DNA of 64,000 nucleotides from Treponema sp. (GTDB lineage Bacteria; Spirochaetota; Spirochaetia; Treponematales; Treponemataceae), in NCBI GenBank assembly GCA_017550685.1, contig JAFZOJ010000050.1, positions 1-64,000 on the forward strand. Direction: 5' to 3'. Below are positions 35,425-42,753 of the stretch, in pieces. A program made the translations under genes and the position numbers. Within the stretch, counting starts at the first letter, position 1; each line of letters starts with the position of its first letter. Under the pieces are notes generated by a model. The model ran no database searches. It saw only the letters and a list, made by a program, of their open reading frames with translations, and was not told the DNA's origin.

Positions 35425-35471
35425 AGATTGTCGGGTCGCCCTTCGAGAGCCTCAGGGACCGCGACAATGAC
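35425..35471. repeat. Composite element: CCCTTCGA type nested in TTGTCGGG type
   Basis: The outer arms GATTGTCGGG and CGACAATGAC enclose the complete 22-bp CCCTTCGA...CAGGGACC element in the place where other copies have only a short loop. It lies just after hisH. Confidence 0.8.
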
Positions 35472-35473
35472 AA

Positions 35474-36103
35474 CTATATTCTGCAATAATTTTCTATAAT
35501 CTTTAATCCAGAAACACCGCTCTTTTCCGGGTGGAACTGGGTTGCAAAAACGTTTCCGCTCTGGATTACAGCAGGAACTTTAATTCCATAATCTGCGCTT
35601 GCCTTAATCACGCTCAGGTCGCTCGGGCAGATTACATAAGAGTGAACAAAATAAACGTCAAAATCATTTTTGATTCCCTTAAGGATAGGGCAGTCACCGT
35701 TTTCAAAGCTCAGGTTGTTCCAGCCCATATGAGGAACCTTCATATTTTCATTTTTGAGTTCAGGCTTGATTGAATAAAAATGTCTGATTTCGCCTTTTAC
35801 AAGACCAAGGCATTCGGTGTCGCCTTCTTCTGAATGATCAAAAATAATCTGTGAACCGACGCAGATTCCAAAAAGAAGTTTGCCTGCCGCTACCTGTTCG
35901 CGGACAAAAACATCAAAGCCGCTTTTTTTAAGTTCACTCATGGCATAAGCATCGTCACCGTCGCCAGGGAACATAAAGCGGTCGCAGTTTGCCTTTGCAA
36001 GCTCTGCAGGGGCTTTAGAAGTAACATAAGGAATGTTCAAATATTCAAGCGCACGTTCAAGGCTTGTAATATTTCCCGCATTAAAATCAATAATTCCTAC
36101 CAT
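35474..36103 (-). CDS. hisH: Imidazole glycerol phosphate synthase glutaminase subunit
   Basis: The glutamine amidotransferase has a Cys nucleophile in GICVGSQ (Cys81 from this start) and the His-Glu pair in FHPEKS (191 and 193). I choose the start at 36103 (VGIIDFNAGN) and not the ATG 9 bp upstream, because a TATAAT overlaps that upstream ATG and would start transcription 1 nt before 36103. HisH supplies ammonia to HisF. The pair lacks the rest of the histidine pathway here. Confidence 0.88.
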   Translation of the reverse strand: MVGIIDFNAGNITSLERALEYLNIPYVTSKAPAELAKANCDRFMFPGDGDDAYAMSELKKSGFDVFVREQVAAGKLLFGICVGSQIIFDHSEEGDTECLGLVKGEIRHFYSIKPELKNENMKVPHMGWNNLSFENGDCPILKGIKNDFDVYFVHSYVICPSDLSVIKASADYGIKVPAVIQSGNVFATQFHPEKSGVSGLKIIENYCRI

Positions 36104-36110
36104 ACGGGTC

Positions 36111-36116
36111 ATTATA
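36111..36116 (-). promoter_or_regulatory. -10 element of hisH, one-base leader
   Basis: On the minus strand TATAAT lies 7 nt before the ATG at 36103. The alternative ATG at 36112 overlaps the hexamer itself and would be outside the transcript. Confidence 0.5.
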
Positions 36117-36160
36117 GAAAAAATCTTAAAAATTGGGAACTGTTAGCCGATATTTTTATT

Positions 36161-36385
36161 ATGAAGATAAAAGATTTTTTAGATCTTGTTTTGAATATCC
36201 TCAAGGACTGGCGTGTAATTGTTACGCTTGTTGCCATGCTTTTTGTTATGTGGGCTGCTAATTTTATCCTTACTTATAAGAAAAAGCCTCGCAAAAAGAA
36301 GAAGGGTAAGGCAGCACAGCCGGCTCCTGCAAAACCAGCTGAAGAAAAGAAAGAAGAAGCAAAAGACGAATCGGTTGAAAAATAA
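36161..36385 (+). CDS. Small single-pass membrane protein with Lys/Ala/Pro tail
   Basis: This 74-residue protein has one membrane helix (about 17-38, VIVTLVAMLFVMWAANFIL), a strongly basic stretch (KKKPRKKKKGK) and a low-complexity tail (AAQPAPAKPAEEKK). It may be a small envelope linker, but I recognise no family. It is divergent from hisH. No ribosome site is visible before the ATG. Confidence 0.6.
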   Translation: MKIKDFLDLVLNILKDWRVIVTLVAMLFVMWAANFILTYKKKPRKKKKGKAAQPAPAKPAEEKKEEAKDESVEK

Positions 36386-36461
36386 ATAAAAAAATCACTT
36401 TTTTTACTAAAATCCTCCCAAAAACTTCCTGTTTTTACTCATTTTTTTGAAAACTATATAC

Positions 36462-37991
36462 ATGGAAGAAATAATTAAAATTGATGCCGATGAACAGATT
36501 TATGAAGATGATCCTGTTGCAAAGGCGGCGTATCAAAACTTTGGCATACGGTATATGTTTCCGTGGCAGCGTCTTGTCGTGGCCAATATTCTGGAAGCAT
36601 ATGAAAACCTCAAAGGCGAGCAGACTGTCGACACTCAAAACGATGCCTTTTGCAAGGGGCGGCAGATTGTGCTTTTGCCTACCGGGGCGGGAAAGTCTTT
36701 GTGCTTTCAGGTGCCTGCGCTGCTTTTAGAAGGTCCAACCCTTGTAATTTACCCGCTTCTTGCCCTTATGACAGACCAGCAGCGCCGTATGGAAGAAGGA
36801 AGCCTTAGAAGTGTGATGTTCCGTGGCGGACAGACTGCAGCGGAGCGGCAGGAAAATTTCCGTAAGCTTAAAGAAGGGGCCAGAATCATAATCGCTAACC
36901 CCGAGGTACTTCAAAGCAAAAGCCTTGTTCAGCAGCTCAAGCAGGTTGGAATCTGTCATGTTGCAATTGATGAAGCTCACTGTGTTTCTGAATGGGGAGA
37001 TTCGTTCAGGCCGTCGTACCTTGGACTGGGCGAGGTTTTAAAGGAGCTTGCGGTTCCTGTAGTTACAGCTTTTACGGCTACAGCGTCTCCGCCTGTTTTG
37101 TCTCGTGTTGCACAGATTTTGTTTGACGGGCAGGCTCATGTTGTCCGCAGTGAAAGTGACCGTCCGAATATTCATTACTATGTGCGCAAGGCAGCCGTAA
37201 AGAAAAAGGAAGTGTTGTATCTGGCGGCAACCGAGCAGCGCCCCATGATTGTTTTTTGCGGTACCAGAACCAAAAGCGAAGACATGGCGCGCGAACTTAA
37301 TATGTGTTTTGGTAACGGTACAGCTCAGTTTTATCATGCCGGCCTTGAAAAAGTTGAAAAAGAAGAAATTGAAAAATGGTTTTACAACAGCCGCGACGGG
37401 ATCTTATGTGCAACCTGTGCTTATGGGATGGGCGTAGATAAAAAGGATATAAAAACCGTAGTGCATCTGGAAGCCTCTGCTACGGCCGAAGCTTATATTC
37501 AGGAAGCAGGGCGTGGTGGGCGTGACGGTAGCGTAGCCAAGGCAATTCTGCTATGGAGCCTGCAGGACAGTATGGATTATTCAGTTTTTAAGGCAGGCAG
37601 CCGCGAAGCAGCACTTCGGGACTTTGCAGAAACTACTTCGTGCAGGCGGCAGGTACTGCTTGATGCGCTTGGGGCAGAGCAGGCGGTTTGCAGTGGTTGT
37701 GATGTCTGCGACGGAGTTAAGTATGAACCGTGCGACTGGGAGCTGGCCTGGAATATGATTAAAAAGTACCGGAACTTTTATTCAAAAGAAGAGGTCCAGG
37801 AAGAGCACGCCGCCCGCATGAATGATATTTTTCGTAAAACGCTCCATCTTAATATCTGGAATCATAACGACAGCGTAGAAGTTGTGGACCAGCTGATAAA
37901 ATCCGGGAAAATCAGGGTAGATAAGTTTTTGTGGCGGAATAAACTGTCATGTCCGCGGTCCCTGAGGCTCTCGAAGGGTGCCCGGCAATGA
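36462..37991 (+). CDS. recQ: RecQ-family DNA helicase, short form
   Basis: The 509-residue helicase has Walker A GAGKS (75-79), the DEAH box (170-173, IDEAHCVSEWGDSFRPSY) and motif VI (QEAGRGGRDG). A zinc cysteine set follows (CRRQ...CSGCDVC), with only a stub of a winged-helix region. No HRDC domain is present. The ATG at 36462 is preferred over a TTG 15 bp upstream. The C-terminal 13 residues (CPRSLRLSKGARQ) and the stop come from an interspersed palindromic element, so the reading frame may have been shortened or redirected there. Confidence 0.88.
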   Translation: MEEIIKIDADEQIYEDDPVAKAAYQNFGIRYMFPWQRLVVANILEAYENLKGEQTVDTQNDAFCKGRQIVLLPTGAGKSLCFQVPALLLEGPTLVIYPLLALMTDQQRRMEEGSLRSVMFRGGQTAAERQENFRKLKEGARIIIANPEVLQSKSLVQQLKQVGICHVAIDEAHCVSEWGDSFRPSYLGLGEVLKELAVPVVTAFTATASPPVLSRVAQILFDGQAHVVRSESDRPNIHYYVRKAAVKKKEVLYLAATEQRPMIVFCGTRTKSEDMARELNMCFGNGTAQFYHAGLEKVEKEEIEKWFYNSRDGILCATCAYGMGVDKKDIKTVVHLEASATAEAYIQEAGRGGRDGSVAKAILLWSLQDSMDYSVFKAGSREAALRDFAETTSCRRQVLLDALGAEQAVCSGCDVCDGVKYEPCDWELAWNMIKKYRNFYSKEEVQEEHAARMNDIFRKTLHLNIWNHNDSVEVVDQLIKSGKIRVDKFLWRNKLSCPRSLRLSKGARQ

Positions 37992-37993
37992 CA
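37945..37993. repeat. Composite palindromic element forming the recQ 3' end
   Basis: TGTCATGTCCGCGGTCC begins the copy and GTGCCCGGCAATGACA ends it, with the CCCTGAGG...CGAAGGG core (inverse orientation) between. The recQ stop TGA lies in its CAATGA end. It also fills the 12-bp gap to the convergent OmpA gene. Confidence 0.75.
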
Positions 37994-38003
37994 TGGTTGT
38001 TTG

Positions 38004-39209
38004 TTAATCCATAATCGTTATTTCAACACGCCTGTTCTTAGCTCTGCCTTCTTCGGTCTTGTTGCTGGCTACAGGCTCTTTTGAACCCTTGCCCTGGGTA
38101 AAGATGTGGTACTGGTCGCGTACGCCAAGGCCAATCAAATAAGAGGCAACCGCTTCGGCTCGTTCTTCGGAAAGCTTCTGGCGGGCAGAAACTGTTCCAC
38201 GTTCGGCACAGTGACCTGTTATCAAAAGGTCGTTTGAATACTGCTTAAGAAGTTCACCGATTTTCTTGAGCTTGAGCTTTTCGCTTTCCATAAGCACGTC
38301 AGAGTCCGGTTCAAACTGAATGTTGTCCAAACTGATTGTAAGACCCTTGTCGCCTTTCTTAACCGAAATGTTTTCCAGCTTGAGCTTGTCAAAGGTATCC
38401 TGCAGCTGCTTTACAGTAGAGTCATCATTAATCGAAGTAAACTCTGTAAGCTCTGCGTGTGCTGTACCGGTAAAGACATAGAGGTTTCCATAAACGTCCC
38501 CAATCTTTATCAAAAATTCTTCATCATAGTGGTCCAAAAGTCCGCGGTTATTATCCCAGTAAAGTGTCTGCTTGGACCAGCCTGTAGAGCCTGTGAGTGT
38601 CTGGCCTGCATTAAGCTGTTCATCGGTAGACTGATATTCAAACTCGTAGGCAACTTCAATCACGTTCAGTTTTTTGCCGTCTACGGTTTTGTCTTCTTTG
38701 TAAGTATACGTTGCTTCAAAAGGAAAGATGAGTGCCTTTTCCATATTAAAGGCCTTGCGCACATCCTGAACCTCTTTTCCTTTGGCTGTCCAGGTTTCGC
38801 CCACCTTGATTTTTTTATCAGGGAATACAGGCACATTACGCACGGTAGGCATGTATATATCATCAGAAATTGTAAGCTCACCGTTTTTCTTTCGGCTGAA
38901 AACAGAGGTTGTTTCTTCTCCCCACGAAAGGCTGCGTCCGGTACGCTGACTGATTGTGTTTTCGGTAGTCATGTAGGTTGCAAAAATGAATGCTTCTCCG
39001 TCGGCTGCAACATTTGTCATGGAAGAAGAAATACGGTTTATGATTTCGGAGTGATGGCTTGGCACGTTGTTAATGTAAACGTCTTCCTGAACGGTAGAAA
39101 TATAACTGCCGGAGTTGCCTTTTTTCTGCTTGAATTCAAATTTTACAGACTGAGACCAGAGGCCTGCCACAAAGAAAAATAAAGCAAAAATTAAAACTGT
39201 TTTTTTCAT
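38004..39209 (-). CDS. OmpA-family outer membrane/peptidoglycan-binding protein
   Basis: The 401-residue protein has a signal peptide (about 1-19), a beta-rich N-terminal domain and a C-terminal OmpA domain (about 290-401). That domain carries FEPDSDVLMESEKLKL, ITGHCAERGTVSARQKLSEERA and NRRVEITI. This domain binds peptidoglycan, anchoring the envelope. An AGAGGA ribosome site precedes the ATG. It is divergent from the membrane nuclease gene with only 24 bp between the starts. Confidence 0.88.
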   Translation of the reverse strand: MKKTVLIFALFFFVAGLWSQSVKFEFKQKKGNSGSYISTVQEDVYINNVPSHHSEIINRISSSMTNVAADGEAFIFATYMTTENTISQRTGRSLSWGEETTSVFSRKKNGELTISDDIYMPTVRNVPVFPDKKIKVGETWTAKGKEVQDVRKAFNMEKALIFPFEATYTYKEDKTVDGKKLNVIEVAYEFEYQSTDEQLNAGQTLTGSTGWSKQTLYWDNNRGLLDHYDEEFLIKIGDVYGNLYVFTGTAHAELTEFTSINDDSTVKQLQDTFDKLKLENISVKKGDKGLTISLDNIQFEPDSDVLMESEKLKLKKIGELLKQYSNDLLITGHCAERGTVSARQKLSEERAEAVASYLIGLGVRDQYHIFTQGKGSKEPVASNKTEEGRAKNRRVEITIMD

Positions 39210-39233
39210 AAAAAATCCTCTATAATTCCTATT
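39210..39233. promoter_or_regulatory. Very short divergent promoter region
   Basis: Only 24 bp separate two divergent ATG codons. On the plus strand TATAAT (39221-39226) stands 7 nt before the nuclease ATG. On the minus strand the same bases contain AGAGGA, the ribosome site of the OmpA gene. The OmpA promoter must lie inside the nuclease gene. Confidence 0.5.
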
Positions 39234-39632
39234 ATGTTAAACAATATTTCTTTAAGCACGTTACTTTTGATTTTCGTCATAATTGTTCTGGTACTTTTGT
39301 TAATTATTCAACAAATTGCCATGTCGCGCAAGCTAAAAAAAATTCGCCAGGATGCGGTCAAAAGATCTAATGCGGTTAAAGGTGGACAGCTTGCAGAACA
39401 ATTGGCTCCATATTTGCCAAACTTTCCTTGTAATCCCGCAGACGCCCGTTTTATTGGTAAGCCTGTTGATTTTGTAGCCTTTCCGGGTCTGGATCAGAAG
39501 GGTACTGCCGATGAAGTCCTTCTTATTGAAGTAAAAACAGGAGCTTCCCAATTGTCTCAGCGCGAAAAGGCTATTAAAGAGGCTGTAAAGACCGGTAAAG
39601 TGAGGTATGTGGAATACAGAATAGAAGGTTAG
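39234..39632 (+). CDS. Membrane-anchored PD-(D/E)XK nuclease, Holliday-resolvase-like
   Basis: The 132-residue protein has one N-terminal membrane helix (about 8-28) and a small domain with KGGQLAEQLAPYLPNFPCNP, then PVDFVAFPGLD and LLIEVKTG. The Asp and the E-x-K of this last part match the PD-(D/E)XK nuclease core. This is the layout of the COG4741 proteins described as secreted endonucleases related to archaeal Holliday junction resolvases. A leaderless -10 precedes it. Substrate and topology are unknown. Confidence 0.75.
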   Translation: MLNNISLSTLLLIFVIIVLVLLLIIQQIAMSRKLKKIRQDAVKRSNAVKGGQLAEQLAPYLPNFPCNPADARFIGKPVDFVAFPGLDQKGTADEVLLIEVKTGASQLSQREKAIKEAVKTGKVRYVEYRIEG

Positions 39633-39646
39633 TAGTATATTTTGTC

Positions 39647-39678
39647 TTTACAAAGTGCTTGAGGGGGGGGGGTATAAT
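39647..39678 (+). promoter_or_regulatory. Poly-G promoter, likely phase variable
   Basis: TTTACA (39647-39652) and a perfect TATAAT (39673-39678) are 20 bp apart, and the last ten spacer bases (39663-39672) are all G. Slippage in the tract would change the spacer; loss of three G gives the optimal 17 bp. The leader of about 31 nt carries AAGGAG. Confidence 0.65.
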
Positions 39679-39715
39679 AGAAGAAATAATTCTATTTTAC
39701 TATAAGGAGAACAAT

Positions 39716-40621
39716 ATGAAAAAGAAATACCTTTTATTACCATTACTCATTGCATTGTCTATGCAGCTGTTTGGAGCAACAATTTCTGTTGCCAGAAGAA
39801 TGCCATCACAACTTGATCTTTCTTTTGCAAATTCAATTGAATTTCTTCCAATCAGAATTTATGCACCAAAGCGGGGAGATACATTCGAACAGGATCAGAA
39901 AGCAATAGGAAATAAATTTATTTCTGCTTTATCAGATTATCAGAAGGATGATGGTAAGTTCATCATTATTAATGGAAAATCAGATATCAGCATTCAGGTT
40001 TCTTTTACAGATTTTAATGTAAAAGATAATGGTGTTACTCTTACACAGGATGTAGAAGGCGAAACTGTTGTTATCAAAGATGAATGGACACGTCAGGTTT
40101 CTGCAATAATGGAAGTTATGATTATAAAATCTGCAGACAATTCGGTTATAAGCAAAAATGAATATAAACTGTTTGATACAACTTCTTCTTATTCGCCAAA
40201 GGCTGAGCTTAAAGAACCTCAGTATATTGTAGAAAACCAGCTCAGAGGATTTGTATATCAGATTGCAACTTTAATTTTTGATATTCCTTACAATCAGCCA
40301 ATGACAATCATGGATTCTAAATCAAAAGACAAGCAGGTTAAAGAAAAGATGAAGTCTGCAAAAAAATTGCTCAGCGGTAAAAATCTTGATTATGAAGCTG
40401 CAAAAGCAATTTATAAAGAGATTTATGAATCTACAGATGATATTGCAGCCGGCTACAATTATTCCCGTATGCTTCAGATTTCAAAAGATTTTGATGCAGC
40501 AGAAGAGCTTCTGAACAAATTTACAGCGGCAAATCCAAAAGACAAAACCTTTAAAAAGGCACTTGAAGATCTTGAAAAAGACAGAGAAGAAACAAAAATA
40601 CTGGATTCAAGAAAAAAATAA
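39716..40621 (+). CDS. Exported protein with TPR-like C-terminus
   Basis: I start at 39716, where AAGGAGA stands 6 bp upstream; 301 residues. A signal peptide (about 1-19, LFGA) is followed by a mixed domain (LPIRIYAPKRGDTF, SDISIQVSFTDFN). The C-terminus is helical and repeat-like (LDYEAAKAIYKEIYES, DFDAAEELLNKFTAANP). No family is recognised. It is driven by a promoter with a poly-G spacer, so its production may switch on and off. It ends at a strong terminator. Confidence 0.65.
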   Translation: MKKKYLLLPLLIALSMQLFGATISVARRMPSQLDLSFANSIEFLPIRIYAPKRGDTFEQDQKAIGNKFISALSDYQKDDGKFIIINGKSDISIQVSFTDFNVKDNGVTLTQDVEGETVVIKDEWTRQVSAIMEVMIIKSADNSVISKNEYKLFDTTSSYSPKAELKEPQYIVENQLRGFVYQIATLIFDIPYNQPMTIMDSKSKDKQVKEKMKSAKKLLSGKNLDYEAAKAIYKEIYESTDDIAAGYNYSRMLQISKDFDAAEELLNKFTAANPKDKTFKKALEDLEKDREETKILDSRKK

Positions 40622-40631
40622 ATAATATCAT

Positions 40632-40687
40632 AAAAAAAACTCCGGCCTAACTAAAAGCAGCTCTGCCTTAAGCCGGAGTTTTTTTAT
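40632..40687. terminator. Bidirectional terminator between convergent genes
   Basis: AAAAAAAACTCCGGC pairs with GCCGGAGTTTTTTT. Both strands show a stem followed by a T-run, serving the exported-protein gene on the left and potD on the right. Confidence 0.85.
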
Positions 40688-40715
40688 TAACTTGAGAAGT
40701 CTGACAAATTACATT

Positions 40716-41765
40716 TTAGTCAGCAGTAAAGCGGATTGTTTCCCACTTTTCGTTGAACTTTTCAAGGTCTTCGCCAACGTCAAGCTTAAGCTCACCACCA
40801 GCCATTTCTTCTGCCTTATACATAGGAACAGTTGTGCGGAGCTTGTCTGCTTCAAGGTTTACAAAGCCTGGGAAGCGGAAGTCATCAAGGAACATAGCAT
40901 AAATTTCAGGACGATGGATAAAGTTGATAAATTCCATAGCGCGGTCGTAGTGCTTGGCACCCTTAAGAATAACCATAGAGTCGAGGTACTGTGGACCACC
41001 TTCCTTTGGAATAAAGAAGTCAATCATTTCGTCCTGCTTGTCTTCCGGAACTTCACCATATACAACTTCGGCATAACCCTGGCATACCCAGAAGTCTCCT
41101 GCTGCAAATGACTTACCAAAACCTTCGGCATCAAACTTTACAAGGTTAGGCTTCCAAAGGTTGTTAATCAAATCTGCTGCACCCTGAAGCTTTTCATCAT
41201 CAACAGTGTTTACAGAAAGTCCCTGATAAGCAAGAGCATCACCAATAACTTCGCGCATATCGTCCATCATAGACATGTGACCCTTAAGGTCTGTGCGTGC
41301 AAAAATGTTCCATGACTTTTCGTAGTCTGTAACCTTGAGCTTGTTTACGGCAATACCGGCCATACCAAGATAGTAAGGAACCTGCCAGTTCATGTCCGGG
41401 TCAAAAGTCATAAGCTGCTTACATGCAGGGTTGATGTACTTTTTGTTTGTAAACTTTGTCTGATCAATCTGCTGAAGCATTTTCTGATTGATCATGATAG
41501 AAGTGTAGTCTTGAGAAGGGAAGGTAATATCATATCCCTTAGCTCCTGCCTTGAGCTTGGCATACATAACTTCGTTTGAATCAAAGGTGTCTACCTTAAC
41601 TGTACAGTTGAATTCTCTTTCAAAAGCCTGAAGAACAGAATCCGGAGTATAATAAGTCCAGTTGTACAGGTACAAAATTCCATCATCTTCTTTTTTACAA
41701 CCGGTAACGGTGAGTGAAGAAGCGACCAACAATGCTGCTGTTAAAACAAGCAAGAATTTTTTCAT
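40716..41765 (-). CDS. potD: Spermidine/putrescine-binding lipoprotein PotD
   Basis: I start at 41765 because CAGGAG stands 7 bp upstream; a longer frame begins inside a repeat. The lipobox is VTGC (Cys23). The 349-residue protein has the PotD/PotF binding fold: LYLYNWTYYTP, YDITFPSQDYTS, YLGMAGIAVN and FINFIHRPEI. It captures polyamines in the periplasm and delivers them to PotBC. It is the last gene of potABCD and is parted from potC by two palindromic elements, which may allow separate mRNA stability. Confidence 0.93.
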   Translation of the reverse strand: MKKFLLVLTAALLVASSLTVTGCKKEDDGILYLYNWTYYTPDSVLQAFEREFNCTVKVDTFDSNEVMYAKLKAGAKGYDITFPSQDYTSIMINQKMLQQIDQTKFTNKKYINPACKQLMTFDPDMNWQVPYYLGMAGIAVNKLKVTDYEKSWNIFARTDLKGHMSMMDDMREVIGDALAYQGLSVNTVDDEKLQGAADLINNLWKPNLVKFDAEGFGKSFAAGDFWVCQGYAEVVYGEVPEDKQDEMIDFFIPKEGGPQYLDSMVILKGAKHYDRAMEFINFIHRPEIYAMFLDDFRFPGFVNLEADKLRTTVPMYKAEEMAGGELKLDVGEDLEKFNEKWETIRFTAD

Positions 41766-41777
41766 TAACGTCTCCTG

Positions 41778-41806
41778 TGTCATTGTCGGGCTCGACCCGA
41801 CAATCT
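41778..41806. repeat. TTGTCGGG-type palindromic element before potD
   Basis: ATTGTCGGG, CTCGA and CCCGACAAT form the hairpin, with TGTC at the left and CTT at the right. It lies directly upstream of the potD ribosome site. Confidence 0.85.
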
Positions 41807-41835
41807 TATATTAATAAAAATGCAAACTTATATGA

Positions 41836-41862
41836 GATTCCCGTGTCAAGCACGGGAATGAC
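41836..41862. repeat. TTCCCGTG-type palindromic element between potC and potD
   Basis: GATTCCCGTG and CACGGGAATGAC are the arms around TCAAG. It is a variant with a changed but still complementary stem, showing that pairing is conserved. Confidence 0.85.
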
Positions 41863-41871
41863 AAAACTTTA

Positions 41872-42753
41872 TTAGTGTCCAGCCGCAAAGCCTTTAAGAC
41901 CTTTACGGCAAATAAATGCAATAGTACAGGTAATGATAATCATTACAACAGAAAGCGAGTTTATTACCGGAGAAACGCCAAAGCGGATCATGGAATAAAC
42001 GTACAGAGGCAGGGTTGTTGAACCCGGTCCCGAAACAAAGAAGGTAATTACAAAGTCTTCGAGCGACATTGTAATGGCCATCAAAAATCCCGAAAGAATG
42101 CCTGGGAAAATTGCAGGAACTACAACCTTGAGCATTGTCTGGCGTTCTGTTGCTCCCAGGTCGTGTGCGGCTTCGATGATTGAATAGTCAAATTCATCAA
42201 GTCGGGCATTTACCATAAGGAAAACAAACGGAAGACAGAAGGTAGTATGTGCTGCAAAAACCGTAAACAATCCCAAAGGAAGATGGATTCCGCTAAAGAA
42301 AATTACCATGGAAATACCAATGATAACCTCTGGCAGAACCATTGGAAGATAGGTAAGGGTCTGAATAAACTTCTTTCCCTTGAACTTATACCAGTTTACG
42401 CCGATAGAAGCCATTGTTCCAAGCAGGGTCGAAACAAGGGCCGAAGAAAGGGCAACTATCATACTGTTCAAAAGTGCGTTCCACAAAGCTCCTGAATTAA
42501 AGAAAAGCTCCTTGTACCATCTCATGCTAAAGCTTGTAAACTCTGCACCCTTGCTGTCGTTGAAAGAATAAATGATGATTACAAACAGCGGAATAAAAAG
42601 GAAGAGCAATGTAAGCCACAAAACAGTTTTTGAAAAAGACCATTTGTGCTGTCCGGCTTTTTTCCAGGTGCGGCGTGCATGACGTGCATTTTCCGAAACA
42701 GGCTTTTTTCCGCGGAGGGCATCGTGGATGACAATAAATACGTTCTTTGCCAT
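41872..42753 (-). CDS. potC: Polyamine ABC transporter permease PotC
   Basis: The 293-residue permease has six predicted membrane helices and the EAA loop that docks to PotA (IIEAAHDLGATERQTMLKVV). Its start overlaps the potB stop (TAATG). An N-terminal 30-residue hydrophilic stretch is longer than usual. It forms the channel with PotB. Confidence 0.92.
   Translation of the reverse strand: MAKNVFIVIHDALRGKKPVSENARHARRTWKKAGQHKWSFSKTVLWLTLLFLFIPLFVIIIYSFNDSKGAEFTSFSMRWYKELFFNSGALWNALLNSMIVALSSALVSTLLGTMASIGVNWYKFKGKKFIQTLTYLPMVLPEVIIGISMVIFFSGIHLPLGLFTVFAAHTTFCLPFVFLMVNARLDEFDYSIIEAAHDLGATERQTMLKVVVPAIFPGILSGFLMAITMSLEDFVITFFVSGPGSTTLPLYVYSMIRFGVSPVINSLSVVMIIITCTIAFICRKGLKGFAAGH

Noticed and set aside
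36447-36461. TTG start for recQ, 5 codons upstream
   Set aside because: No ribosome site supports it. The ATG at 36462 is the simpler choice, though neither has a strong signal.
41766-41783. Upstream ATG for potD within a palindromic element
   Set aside because: The ATG lies in the AATGACA end of the element, without its own ribosome site; CAGGAG directs the ATG at 41765, which begins a normal lipoprotein signal.
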